From the NCBI GenBank assembly GCA_023150555.1, contig JAKLKQ010000026.1, positions 19,838-83,837 on the forward strand: 64,000 nucleotides of DNA. Direction: 5' to 3'. How positions within the stretch are numbered: position 1 is the stretch's first letter; every line of letters starts with the position of its first letter. A program made the position numbers and the translations under genes. This document shows, piece after piece, positions 9,121-16,888 of this stretch. The DNA comes from Planctomycetota bacterium (lineage in GTDB: Bacteria; Planctomycetota; SZUA-567; H5-PLA8). The notes below the pieces were generated by a model. It had not been told where the DNA came from, ran no database searches, and worked only from the letters and a program-made list of their open reading frames with translations.

Positions 9121-9258
9121 ATGCTGGCCGGCTGGGTAGGTCATTCTGACCTGAACATGATCTTGCGGTACTATCGCCAAGATGAGGCGGAGGGCGTTCG
9201 AATGATGGCCCAAGTCGAAGCAAGGTTGGCAGTGGCCGAGCTATCACCCAGCCATTAG
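9121..9258 (+). pseudogene. C-terminal fragment of a tyrosine recombinase (integrase)
   Basis: Forty-five in-frame codons end in TAG at 9256. They read AGWVGHSDLNMILRYYR, then a helical tail. GH followed nine residues later by Tyr is the box II spacing of phage/XerC integrases (LGHxxxxTTxxY), so Tyr17 of the fragment would be the nucleophile. Upstream in another frame (about 9070-9139) RPHRIRTDQPA resembles the HxLRHT box, suggesting one or more frameshifts; the rest of the gene is missing. It lies directly behind the defence operon, where an island integrase is often found. It is too short to be functional. Confidence 0.6.
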
Positions 9259-9336
9259 CGCCTGGCGCTTCTCAAAGTTCGCCTGCACCGGCTTCGAGCG
9301 GTCCTGCAGGACCACGGTCAGGTCCCGGCCCCTCAC
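9244..9336 (-). pseudogene. C-terminal remnant related to the small gene at 35868-36134
   Basis: The minus strand reads VRGRDLTVVLQDRSKPVQA, then NFEKRQALMAG and a stop. The intact small protein at 35868-36134 ends VRGRDLTAVLQDRSKPVQA plus RYERGREAEE. The DNA is also highly similar across about 75 bp. The frame is open upstream to a TAG at 9361-9363 but the protein similarity stops, and no start with a ribosome-binding site is visible. It is best read as a decayed or recombined copy. Its last 15 bases are antisense to the integrase fragment. Confidence 0.6.
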
Positions 9337-9375
9337 GCCACGAACTTCGGGGTCAAGGACCTAATTTCTGAAAAT

Positions 9376-9442
9376 CATCAGGAACAACAGCAAGCCGGAG
9401 GTCCAGCCTAGGGCCCTGGACCTCCGGCTTCTCTTCCTGATG
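9376..9442. terminator. Long nested hairpin, probable bidirectional terminator
   Basis: An outer stem of 9 bp (9376-9384 with 9434-9442) encloses a perfect 15-bp inner stem (9392-9406 with 9416-9430) and a 9-nt loop. It lies downstream of the secreted-protein gene on the minus strand and of the island on the plus strand. No clear U-run follows on either side, so termination is likely but not certain; it may instead be a mobile repeat. Confidence 0.5.
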
Positions 9443-9491
9443 TCGGGCGTCGGCAGCGCTCACTCCGTAAGCTTGCCGTTGGCCCGCACGG

Positions 9492-10184
9492 CTACTTGCA
9501 CTTTTTCGGCTTGGGTTGGCAGTGTTTGTGTCCGCTTCCGAATCCGAATCCAAAGCCGATGGAAACCGAGGGGCGCCGCTCCTGGGTAATCACCGGTTGC
9601 GCAACGACCCGCACGGGCTCCTGGACGTAGATAACCTGGGGCTGGGGATTCTGAAACCGGTAAGCTGCATCGGGGATCGATTCGCCCTTCGGCAGGACGT
9701 CACGATAAAGCACCTTGCCTGCCTTGTCCTTGATGGTGATGGTGCGGGTGCCATCGCCGTTGTCGTAAACCTCGGTGGTGATCCCGGTCTCCATATTGGT
9801 GGCGGAGCCGCCGTTGGGGTCCTTGCTGTGGTCGTGGGTTTCGGAAGAAGTCCCCTCGCCCTTGCTGTTGGTCTGGGTGACCGTGTGAGTGCCGTCTTCG
9901 TTCTTCTCCAGCTTTTTCGTCTCGCCAGTCTCCTTGTCCGTCGACGAGATGCTGTCCTTTTCCTTACCACGGGTGACGCGCGATGTTTCGTTGCCGTTCG
10001 CATCGCTGGTGACGTACGTGGTCGTGCCGTCCGCATTTCGGTAAGCCGTCATGGTCTCGCCGGTATCCGTGTTGCGAATAGAGCCGATGAGCTGGCCCTC
10101 CTGAGCCGGCAGGCTGATACACGCCAGCAGGGCAACCATTGCAGTGAGCGCCAACCATCCGGTTGCGGGCTTTTGGGCATACAT
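9492..10184 (-). CDS. Secreted protein of unknown function, YD/DG-rich
   Basis: 230 residues. The ATG at 10184 is chosen because AGGAGAA lies 5-11 nt upstream and a Sec signal peptide follows (MYAQKPATGWLALTAMVALLACISLPAQ), cleaved near residue 29. The mature part is hydrophilic, rich in T, D, G and E, with loosely repeated units such as YRNADGTTTYV, NEDGTHTVTQ and YDNGDGTRTITI that resemble the beta-strand turns of YD-repeat proteins. A Pro/Gln region and a Gly/Phe-rich stretch (GFGFGFGSG) precede a basic Cys-containing tail. No catalytic motif is recognised. It stands alone on its strand, with a hairpin after the stop. Confidence 0.65.
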   Translation of the reverse strand: MYAQKPATGWLALTAMVALLACISLPAQEGQLIGSIRNTDTGETMTAYRNADGTTTYVTSDANGNETSRVTRGKEKDSISSTDKETGETKKLEKNEDGTHTVTQTNSKGEGTSSETHDHSKDPNGGSATNMETGITTEVYDNGDGTRTITIKDKAGKVLYRDVLPKGESIPDAAYRFQNPQPQVIYVQEPVRVVAQPVITQERRPSVSIGFGFGFGSGHKHCQPKPKKCK

Positions 10185-10885
10185 GACGTTCTCCTTTCGG
10201 CCTTGATAGGCCCTTGATTCCCGGAAGTCGCATTCTTGCGGCCTCGTGGGGGTCTTGGGAGCAGCCTGCGTGCCAATGCGGACCAACCCGAGTCCCCCTC
10301 GGCAGGCGAGCCTTGAGTATAGCCAGCGAACAGGCCGTGTGTTCATTTAGGATATGGGGATGTTCAACTATTAAACAGAGGTCTACTGCGGTTCAGGATT
10401 TGGTTGCCGCACCCAGTTACCCCAGTCACAGCTGGAAACCGCATACCTGCCGTCCAGAGAGACGGCCAAGTAGGTGACCTAACGAAGATACTTGTAGAAC
10501 TCACGCTGTACTTTCCCCGATTGCGCGATCCCGCAGCTGCAGCAGTTTGTCGTAATTCGCCGACAAGGCACGTTCTCTGCATCGCTGTCAGAACCACGTA
10601 CAGGCGCCTCGCCCATGATCCTGGGCCTTGCCGGAACGGGTCGCCCGCAGGATTCCCAAGCCGTGAATTGTCTTGGACTTGGCCAAGGCCAAGCAGCTTC
10701 AGGCCCTTATCCAGGCGCACGGCAAAGAGTAGCTGGCCGCTTGTTTCCTGGCACGGTAAAGGCTCCCTGCCCCGCCCGGTCGCCAAAACGAAGCTCATAT
10801 TCGTTTTGCCGGATGCGGTTCCACGCGGTCCGCATCCTTCCGCGCCGGTTCATACCCTGATCGGGACGTGGCCGGGTTCCACGAG
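10185..10885. other. 701-nt gap without a recognised gene
   Basis: No frame here has both a plausible start with RBS and a recognisable protein. A perfect 9-bp inverted repeat (10784-10792 and 10800-10808, 7-nt loop) lies 78 nt beyond the stop of the minus-strand HTH gene and could act as its terminator. A short plus-strand stretch near 10674-10733 reads LDLAKAKQLQALIQAHGKE before a stop and may be gene debris. Confidence 0.3.
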
Positions 10886-11347
10886 TTACCGGGTTCCATC
10901 AACCCTGGGATTCGGCACCGATGTCGCCACTGGCCACGGACCGAGCTTCTGGCGGAACTTCAGGTATCGCGCCAGGTCCTGGTGGCGTATTCGCCAGTAT
11001 CCGTTGGGAAGCTTGCTGGCCCTAAGCAAGCCACGATGGATCCACTGCTTTACCGCTTCACCCGTGACACCGAACATCCTGGCGACTTCGTTTGGGGAAA
11101 AGGTGTTGGGGTCGCGGCGCAGACGGGGGCCGCACCCCCTTTGCTTGCTTCCTTCGATGGCCCTTTGAAGGTCGGATTCCTTGATCCACAAGTGGTTATC
11201 GGGCCGCTGAACCGTCGCCGGCAAGAGCCCCTTTTCGATCCATTTCTTGATCGTATTATAATTTACGCCTGCATCCCTGGCCGCCTCGGACACGGTCAAA
11301 TGTCCGGAGCCAGCGGTACCACCGGCATTTGCGGGTTTGCCGGCCAT
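10886..11347 (-). CDS. Double helix-turn-helix protein, paralogue lacking the receiver domain
   Basis: 153 residues. It has two excisionase/MerR-like HTH units: LTVSEAARDAGVNYNTIKKW at about 17-36 and a second with NEVARMFGVTGEAVKQW and KLPNGYWRI at about 85-121. The second unit is nearly the same as that of the 11746-12510 protein (VTGEAVKQWI and KLPNGYWRI in both). In that protein a receiver-like domain follows; here the similarity ends just after the FRQ/TRQ helix and the protein finishes with 20 unrelated residues. It therefore looks like a truncated member of a tandem family. It is a likely DNA-binding regulator or recombination-directionality-like factor; the target is unknown. Confidence 0.7.
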   Translation of the reverse strand: MAGKPANAGGTAGSGHLTVSEAARDAGVNYNTIKKWIEKGLLPATVQRPDNHLWIKESDLQRAIEGSKQRGCGPRLRRDPNTFSPNEVARMFGVTGEAVKQWIHRGLLRASKLPNGYWRIRHQDLARYLKFRQKLGPWPVATSVPNPRVDGTR

Positions 11348-11432
11348 TTCCTAAGCCCTTCCCGGCTGCAAGATAACTCGGTGCATTGAAATTGACCGCT
11401 CTTCCTGCGCCGCCCTCGCCCGAATTGCACAG

Positions 11433-11717
11433 TTACTTCCCGCAGATCCGCCTCTTCATGACCCGGCCCATCTTGAACGACACCCGCCGGCGCGGCGGCA
11501 ATTCGACAATCGCCCCGGTTCTGGGGTTCCGCCCCATCCTGGACTTGCGCTCCCTGACCCTGAACGTCCCGAATTCCCGGAGTTCAAGCCGGCCTTCGCT
11601 GGCCAGGGCTTCAATGAAGGTATCCAGGAAGGCCTCAACGACCTTGGTGGCCACCGGCATGGGCAGGTCATGCGCTGCCGAGACCCGTTGGATCAGATCG
11701 AGTTTCCGGCCCGCCAT
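11433..11717 (-). CDS. HU/IHF-family DNA-binding protein
   Basis: 94 residues from the ATG at 11717, with GGAGG at about 8 nt upstream; an earlier start would overlap the neighbour. MAGRKLDLIQRVS opens the HU alpha1 helix. LELREFGTFRVRERKSRMGRNPRTG matches the HU/IHF beta-arm lead-in with the conserved GRNPxTG, and the arm RRRVSFKMG follows. Length is that of the family. HU proteins bend DNA as dimers and assist recombination and repression. Being embedded among HTH proteins (29 nt after one, 85 nt before another) suggests it works with them at DNA, which is inference. Confidence 0.9.
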   Translation of the reverse strand: MAGRKLDLIQRVSAAHDLPMPVATKVVEAFLDTFIEALASEGRLELREFGTFRVRERKSRMGRNPRTGAIVELPPRRRVSFKMGRVMKRRICGK

Positions 11718-11745
11718 GTACAAGCCTCCCCTGCCTTTGCCGTTC

Positions 11746-12510
11746 TCAACGCCCGGCGTTCGCAACCAACGCCTTCACCTCCGCGCGCAGGACCGCGTCC
11801 GTAATGGGGCTGACCAGGCAACCGCCGACGCCGAGACGTACCATTGCCTCGGTCTCCCGCTCGGACGGCGGTGCCGGGCTCAGCAGCAGGATCCGCGGAG
11901 AACCGTAGCGCGTGGTCTTTCGGATCTTGCGGATCAGCCCGAGGCCGTCGCCGAAGGTACCCGTATCGACGATAAGGGCCTTCGCGGGTATGTCCTCCAT
12001 CGCCATGAGCGCCGCTCCATGGCTCCCGAAGGCCGTTACCTTGCATCCGAAATCAGGGGCAATGCTGGAGATCCGGGAGACCGTGGGCTCGGAACCGGCG
12101 ATGTACAATGCCACAGACAAATTCTGCCGGGTTTCAAGGAATGCCTTCAGATCATCGTGCTTGATCCGCCAGTAGCCGTTGGGGAGCTTGGTGGCCTTGA
12201 GCAGTCCCTGGTAGATCCACTGCTTGACGGCCTCGCCGGTGACGTTGAGGACCTCACCAGCCTCGTTCGGGGAGAGCGCGCTAAGGTCGCGCCAATGGGG
12301 CCTGTGCGTCATCTTCCGCCCCTTGATCGCCTTGCTCAGATCCGCTTTCTTGATCCAGATGGTTTGCTCGGTTTCCAGGACCGCCGCCGCAGGCAACCGC
12401 CCCTTCCTGACCCACCATCTGATGGTGCCGACGGTAACGCCGGCGGTCCGGGCCGCCTCCAGGATGGTCACGTGGCCGGCGGGACGTTCTGCACCGAGGT
12501 TTTTCGTCAT
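11746..12510 (-). CDS. Double HTH protein with degenerate receiver domain (copy B)
   Basis: 254 residues. HTH1 lies at about 13-60 (VTILEAARTAGVTVGTIRWW), HTH2 at about 78-125 (VTGEAVKQWI, KLPNGYWRI), and a CheY-like fold at about 133-250. In the receiver-like part IVDTGTFGDGLGLIRKIR keeps the central Asp and ILLLS the Ser/Thr position. The acidic pair at the start is replaced by LYIAGSE, and the conserved Lys near the end by Ser (GGCLVSPI). It is therefore probably a pseudo-receiver used for dimerisation or signal input. The architecture matches the 312-residue neighbour. HTH-HTH-receiver is not a standard response-regulator order. Confidence 0.72.
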   Translation of the reverse strand: MTKNLGAERPAGHVTILEAARTAGVTVGTIRWWVRKGRLPAAAVLETEQTIWIKKADLSKAIKGRKMTHRPHWRDLSALSPNEAGEVLNVTGEAVKQWIYQGLLKATKLPNGYWRIKHDDLKAFLETRQNLSVALYIAGSEPTVSRISSIAPDFGCKVTAFGSHGAALMAMEDIPAKALIVDTGTFGDGLGLIRKIRKTTRYGSPRILLLSPAPPSERETEAMVRLGVGGCLVSPITDAVLRAEVKALVANAGR

Positions 12511-12534
12511 GATTGGCTTTCCCGTGTTCTCGAC

Positions 12535-12600
12535 TTACGTCCTGAACGCCTTCAGATCCCTGCACCGCAGGCAGATCCGGATCGCCACAGCCCTAACCGC
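12535..12600 (-). pseudogene. Zinc-ribbon gene remnant
   Basis: Between the two HTH-receiver genes the minus strand reads AIRICLRCRDLKAFRT and stop (TAA at 12537-12535). This mirrors the C-terminus of the intact zinc ribbon at 13544-13708 (NRICVRCAGKKKFVG). Only one CxxC is left and no start codon with an RBS is visible; the 5' part overlaps the end of the 312-residue gene. It points to duplication of a [zinc ribbon + HTH-receiver] pair. Confidence 0.45.
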
Positions 12601-13531
12601 CGGGTTTCCATAACTGCGCCTTGATCTCCGAGCACAGGACCTCCTCGGATATCGTATGGCTCAAACAACCGTTTAATCCAAGCCTCATCGCGTTCAATTC
12701 GTCCTTTGCCGCCAAAGGCCCCTTGACGAGAAGCACAATCTTCGGCGAGCCGTAGATCGCCGTGCTTCGGACTTTGCGGATGAGTTTCCACGCGCCGGGA
12801 AAGGCGGCCATGTCCAGGAGGAGCAGGCTGGCCGGGGTCAAGGCGAGTGCATCAACGGCTTCGGCGAGCGTCGAGACCGCCCGGCCCTTATGGCCGAGTC
12901 TTTCTGCGACGCCGGAGACCAGGGTGCCCAAGCGGTTGGATCTGCCGGCAAAGTAGACCATTGGCTGCGGGCTGCGACGGGCCTCAAGGATCGCGTTGAT
13001 ATCCTTGAGCTGAATCCGCAAATGGCCGCTGGACGACTTCGTGGCTTTCAACCTGTCCCCTTGGACCCACTTCCGAACCACCCATGCAGTCACGCCGAGG
13101 ATACTGGCTGCATCGGCCGGAGTCAGGGTGTCCGGACCTGTCGGCTTGCCATGTAGCGGCGAACTCGGAATTTCTAGTGTTTCCCCGGCGACAGAAGTGC
13201 TAGCGCATTGCCTTCTGCCGGAAGCATGCACTTTGAGGCCGAAATCCTTCGCGGCTTGGACGTTGATCTCGATTGGCAGCACGGAAAATTTCGGTTTGCG
13301 TTCTTTCATCAGGCGACGAGGCGCAGATATCCCTCTGGCTTTGAGTTCCCGTAGCAGGTCCGTTTCCTCGACCCACCAGTAGCCGTTCGGGGCCTTGAAT
13401 CCCTTCAGCTTCCCGTCGTAAAGCCATAGCTTCACGCCCATGTCGGTGCAACCGAGGTACCTGGCCGCCTCCCTCGGCGTCAGGTAACCGGTTGGACGAA
13501 GAGTTGTCCTTTGTTTTCGCGTCTTCGACAT
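12593..13531 (-). CDS. Double HTH protein with degenerate receiver domain (copy A)
   Basis: 312 residues. HTH1 lies at about 16-62 (LTPREAARYLGCTDMGVKLW, PNGYWWVEETDL) and HTH2 at about 135-180 (LTPADAASILGVTAWVVRKW, SSGHLRIQLKDI). A ~70-residue linker separates them. The receiver-like domain (about 190-310) contains LLLLDMAAFPGAWKLIRKVR, IYGSPKIVLLV and GLNGCLSHTI. The Asp at the phosphorylation position is kept, but the N-terminal acidic pair and the terminal Lys are missing. IYGSPKIVLL here versus RYGSPRILLL in copy B shows common descent. It is probably a DNA-binding regulator; no partner kinase is nearby. Confidence 0.72.
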   Translation of the reverse strand: MSKTRKQRTTLRPTGYLTPREAARYLGCTDMGVKLWLYDGKLKGFKAPNGYWWVEETDLLRELKARGISAPRRLMKERKPKFSVLPIEINVQAAKDFGLKVHASGRRQCASTSVAGETLEIPSSPLHGKPTGPDTLTPADAASILGVTAWVVRKWVQGDRLKATKSSSGHLRIQLKDINAILEARRSPQPMVYFAGRSNRLGTLVSGVAERLGHKGRAVSTLAEAVDALALTPASLLLLDMAAFPGAWKLIRKVRSTAIYGSPKIVLLVKGPLAAKDELNAMRLGLNGCLSHTISEEVLCSEIKAQLWKPGG

Positions 13532-13543
13532 TCCAGCACGCTC

Positions 13544-13708
13544 TCATCCCACGAACTTCTTCTTGCCCGCGCACCGCACGCAGATCCGGTTGGCCTTGCT
13601 CAGGCTTGGGAAGCGCAGCCGGCAGCGCAGGCAGCGGCGCTCCGTGAACGAGCGGGTTCCCTGGGAACCTTTGATCTGGCCGGGGGCTTTCATGGTTGGG
13701 TTGCGCAT
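13544..13708 (-). CDS. Small zinc-ribbon protein
   Basis: 54 residues from the ATG at 13708 (second Met at residue 6). A basic leader is followed by CLRC at 26-29 and CVRC at 43-46, a treble-clef/zinc-ribbon spacing, and a Lys-rich tail. It ends 12 nt before the 312-residue HTH-receiver gene, so the two are probably co-transcribed. A decayed copy precedes the next HTH-receiver gene. Its size and basic charge suggest nucleic-acid or protein binding; the exact role is unknown. Confidence 0.6.
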   Translation of the reverse strand: MRNPTMKAPGQIKGSQGTRSFTERRCLRCRLRFPSLSKANRICVRCAGKKKFVG

Positions 13709-13750
13709 AGCCACTGTTTTCGAAGCAATGTTCCGCGAGCTTCAAAGGCC

Positions 13751-15361
13751 TCAGGGCGCCTTTCCCTGGCCGGCCTTTGCGGCAGCCTCCTGCTTCATCT
13801 TGTTGAAGGCCTGGCGTTGCCCGAAGACGATCATGCGTGCGTGGTTGCCGAGGCGCTTGAACTGCTCGTCGGCGACCATCCACTGGCCGGCCCGGCAGGC
13901 CAGCTTGGCGTACATGCTGCGGTCATGGTGGCGCTCCGGGAACGCTTCCAGGTAAGGAAGATAGACCGATTGGATGTCCTTCCAGACCTCCGGACGCGCG
14001 ATGTAGGCGTCGGGATCGTTCTGGTAGCCCGCAGCTCTGATGTGTGCCTCCACAAGGATTATCGGGATCCGGGAACCCCAGTTGCAGGTCTCCAAGCACT
14101 CACGCCCGAAGGCCACCATGTCCTCGGCGCTGCCGTGCCATTTCGGTTCCAGGTAGTGCAACCTGCGCGCACACGCCTCGTAGGAATCCGGAGCAGCCTC
14201 CATGGCACGCTTCCACCAGAGCTCCATCGACTCGCGGCCGGTGTTCTGGCCCAGTTCCACGTTGGACATCGCTAGCGCCGCAGCAGGGGTACGGGGATTG
14301 ATCCGGTACGCCTCTTCAAGGGCTTCCTTCGCCACGGCCAGGCGCTCGCGCATCTTCTTCCAACCGTCTTCGGTGACCGTGTTCGCATAGCCGCCGCCAC
14401 GGGCCTCCCATGCCCAGGAGACATACACCCTGCCCTTGAGGACCGGGCCGACGTTGCTTCCCTGCGGCAGCGCCGCCTCGATCTCAGGCCGTAGCTGCTC
14501 GTATGCCGCGCCCTGGCCACCCCCTACCATGGCACGCAAGCCGATCAGGTCCACCAACAGCATGATCTTCTGGTCTTCGGGAACTTCAGGATCGCGCAGG
14601 AATTCCGGCAGGGTCGTGCGCACCAATTCCAGCAGCTCAAGCACCTGCTTCTTCACCGCCTCGGTCTTCTTGCTCGCCGCGGCCCACTGATAGAAGGCTG
14701 CACGTTCGAACGCGAACGCACGCCTGTTCGGAGGGTACTTTGCATCCTTCATGCCCTGGGCCGCCTCCAAATGCAGCTTCGCCGTCTGCTGGTCGCTCAG
14801 CCCTTCGACCGAGGACTTCATGCCTGCGCGAACGTACAGCAGCAGCGGGTCGCGGCATCCTGCGGCATAGGCTTGCTCGCACAAGGCGAGGATGCGATCT
14901 TCCTCGTCGCCCGCCAAGTTGATCGGCTGAGAAAACATCCACGCAGTGAGGTCCAGCGCTTCGCCCACGGCCCCATCCCACTTGGGGTCCCGCGTGCCGA
15001 CCTTCTCGTAGGCTTCGCGCAAGGTCTTCTTGAACCAGGGAAGCCGCCTGGCGTCTTCCTTGACCCGTTCCAGGTGCCGCGCCTTCAAGGCCAGCTTCGG
15101 CAGGGCCTCCGTCAGGCGCGCCTTGGCCTCCGGCCCAACGCTGCCGCGTTCAAGGGCCGCCTTCGCCAGCGCATGCGCCTCCCCGGGCAACCCGGCCAAG
15201 GCTTTGGTGGCGTCCTGGCGGACTTGGTAGTCGTCATCGTCGAGTTTGCGCAGCACCTCGGCGAAACGCGCTTCCAAGTCCTTGGGGTTCTCCGCTGCTG
15301 GGCTGCACGGTATCGCTCCCAGCAGTAGGGCAAACAAACAGGCCAAGTGATTGAGGTTCAT
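13751..15361 (-). CDS. Secreted HEAT/TPR-repeat protein
   Basis: 536 residues from the ATG at 15361, which has GGAG upstream and begins a signal peptide (MNLNHLACLFALLLGAIPC). Residues 30-100 have HEAT-like character (LRKLDDDDYQVRQDATKALA). The rest is a long run of TPR-like helices with LYVRAGMKS, AFERAAFYQWAAA and ALAMSNVELGQ, similar to DUF4034-type planctomycete proteins. No enzymatic motif is seen. It is probably a periplasmic or surface protein-interaction scaffold. It lies 124 nt downstream of the last type II secretion gene on the same strand, but co-transcription is unproven. Confidence 0.7.
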   Translation of the reverse strand: MNLNHLACLFALLLGAIPCSPAAENPKDLEARFAEVLRKLDDDDYQVRQDATKALAGLPGEAHALAKAALERGSVGPEAKARLTEALPKLALKARHLERVKEDARRLPWFKKTLREAYEKVGTRDPKWDGAVGEALDLTAWMFSQPINLAGDEEDRILALCEQAYAAGCRDPLLLYVRAGMKSSVEGLSDQQTAKLHLEAAQGMKDAKYPPNRRAFAFERAAFYQWAAASKKTEAVKKQVLELLELVRTTLPEFLRDPEVPEDQKIMLLVDLIGLRAMVGGGQGAAYEQLRPEIEAALPQGSNVGPVLKGRVYVSWAWEARGGGYANTVTEDGWKKMRERLAVAKEALEEAYRINPRTPAAALAMSNVELGQNTGRESMELWWKRAMEAAPDSYEACARRLHYLEPKWHGSAEDMVAFGRECLETCNWGSRIPIILVEAHIRAAGYQNDPDAYIARPEVWKDIQSVYLPYLEAFPERHHDRSMYAKLACRAGQWMVADEQFKRLGNHARMIVFGQRQAFNKMKQEAAAKAGQGKAP

Positions 15362-15484
15362 GGCAGGCTCCAAGTCCATCAAGAACAGCAACTCTGCTTA
15401 TCCTGACGCGGTACGAGTCCGGGTTGCTCTTCCTCAAGGCTCCGTTCCAGATACGATTTGAAAAGGCCGCTGTCGATTTCGTGC

Positions 15485-16039
15485 CTACAAGCGTATCACC
15501 ATTGTCCTAGCGTTTATCGTAAGCCTCAATGCCCTGGGCCTTGTGCTTCCGGCCACTCGCGTTGCCCAACTTCCATCGGCTTGCAGGAACTCGACCTTGG
15601 GCCGCTCCGGGGACTGGACCAGCGCCATGCCTGCATCCTGTTCCTTTTCGCCTTCCGCGCGGGCGAGCACGAACTGCCCGGCCGCCGTCCGTACAACGTA
15701 GCGTACCTTCGAGGTTCGCTGGGCTTCGGTCTTCCCGCTGCCCCAGGCCGTGAGCGCGTCGGCGGTCGTCTCGACCTCGAAGAGCAGGCTGTCGTCCTTG
15801 CCGGGCTGACTGTCGGAACCTGCCTTGCCGCTTTTCCATCCGCGCAGGTCGCGTCGGAGCAGATCCTCGAAGCGCAGCCAGCGGGCCTCGTCGGCCGCCA
15901 GGGCCTTCTGGCGTCCGGCGACGCCGGCCAGAGAGACCGTTGCCGACTGCACGGCGACGACCATGACCACCGCTAAGGCCAACGCGATGACCATCTCGAT
16001 CAGGGTAAAGGCGCGCTGGAATCTCGTCCGGGGCCTCAT
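15485..16039 (-). CDS. gspJ: Type II secretion minor pseudopilin J-like
   Basis: 184 residues from the ATG at 16039, which overlaps the previous gene by 4 nt. A short basic leader is followed by the prepilin peptidase motif (RAFTLIEMVIALALAVV) with Glu5 of the mature protein, then a hydrophobic helix and a beta-rich globular part (LRRDLRGW, LLFEVETTADALTAW). GspJ forms the pilus tip with I and K. It is the last gene of the L-M-K-C-D-E-F-G-H-I-J operon; the letter rests on order and size, as similarity among minor pseudopilins is low. Confidence 0.75.
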   Translation of the reverse strand: MRPRTRFQRAFTLIEMVIALALAVVMVVAVQSATVSLAGVAGRQKALAADEARWLRFEDLLRRDLRGWKSGKAGSDSQPGKDDSLLFEVETTADALTAWGSGKTEAQRTSKVRYVVRTAAGQFVLARAEGEKEQDAGMALVQSPERPKVEFLQADGSWATRVAGSTRPRALRLTINARTMVIRL

Positions 16040-16416
16040 GGTTCGGGCTCCGGCGGACGGTAGCGCAGCGCCTCGTAGGTCCCGAAGGGTTCCTGGGGCG
16101 CGTCGGGCGAGTAGACGTCGAACGTCAGGCGCTGGAGGTTCTCGACGCTTCCGACCTCGGCCCTGGAGGCACGGATCTTCCAGGTCCACCCGGGCATCCC
16201 TTTGAGTCCGCCTTCCGTGGCATCCGAATCCCCGCAGCGATACGCATCGAACGCCGTCTCGGCGGCCCGCAGGACGGCGGCCTCCTGGGTGGCGTGGACG
16301 GACTTGCGCAGGGACGCCTGGTTGGCCGAGAGCAGCAGCACGAGGGCGCCACCGGCAATGGCCAGGGCCACGATCACCTCGATCAGGGTGAAGCCGCTAC
16401 GTTTAACGTTCCTCAT
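16036..16416 (-). CDS. gspI: Type II secretion minor pseudopilin I-like
   Basis: 126 residues from the ATG at 16416. MRNVKRSGFTLIEVIVALAI gives a prepilin signal with Glu5, then a small globular domain with WKIRASRAEV and LTFDVYS, typical of GspI. It overlaps gspJ by 4 nt and gspH by 14 nt. GspI nucleates the tip complex with J and K in the inner membrane. Assignment is by motif, length (GspI proteins are about 120 residues) and order. Confidence 0.75.
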   Translation of the reverse strand: MRNVKRSGFTLIEVIVALAIAGGALVLLLSANQASLRKSVHATQEAAVLRAAETAFDAYRCGDSDATEGGLKGMPGWTWKIRASRAEVGSVENLQRLTFDVYSPDAPQEPFGTYEALRYRPPEPEP

Positions 16417-16888
16417 AGCGGACCTCGTTGACCAGCGGGTCGATGCTGAGGCTGACGGCGGCCTTGTCCTCAAGGTAAAGGTCGAGTCTCCATGCCGGCT
16501 GAAGGCATCGGGCATCGAATTCGAGGAGGATCGTACCCGAAATTTCCTTGTCCTGGATCCAGGCGGTCTTCAAATGAACGCCGTCCAGGCGGCCGGTGCG
16601 GATGACCGGCGCCCGCTCGATGGCGGCCTGGGAACGTTCGGCGGGTTTTCGGACCGTGTAGGCGCCGGTCTCGCGATCCAGGGTCAGGACGTACAGGGTC
16701 TCTTCCAGCGCGGCCATGCCTCGGCAGGTCTCGATTGTGTTGCCGAGTTTCCGGGCTTCGCCGGCCAGGTGCTGGCGCGGCGTGAATCCGCCGAAACGTA
16801 CGATCACCAGGCCCAGCAGGACGACTACCAGCGCCAGGGCGACCGTCAACTCGACCAGGGTAAAGGCCCGCTGTCCGCGCCGGTCCAT
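16403..16888 (-). CDS. gspH: Type II secretion pseudopilin H-like
   Basis: 161 residues. The ATG at 16888 shares one base with the gspG stop (TGATG); a GTG one codon earlier is an alternative. The leader MDRRGQRAFTLVELTVALAL carries Glu5, and a GspH-like C-terminal beta domain follows (TGAYTVRKPAE, LDLYLEDKAAVSLSIDP). GspH joins the major pseudopilin to the I-J-K tip. It sits between gspG and gspI, the usual place. Confidence 0.75.
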   Translation of the reverse strand: MDRRGQRAFTLVELTVALALVVVLLGLVIVRFGGFTPRQHLAGEARKLGNTIETCRGMAALEETLYVLTLDRETGAYTVRKPAERSQAAIERAPVIRTGRLDGVHLKTAWIQDKEISGTILLEFDARCLQPAWRLDLYLEDKAAVSLSIDPLVNEVRYEER

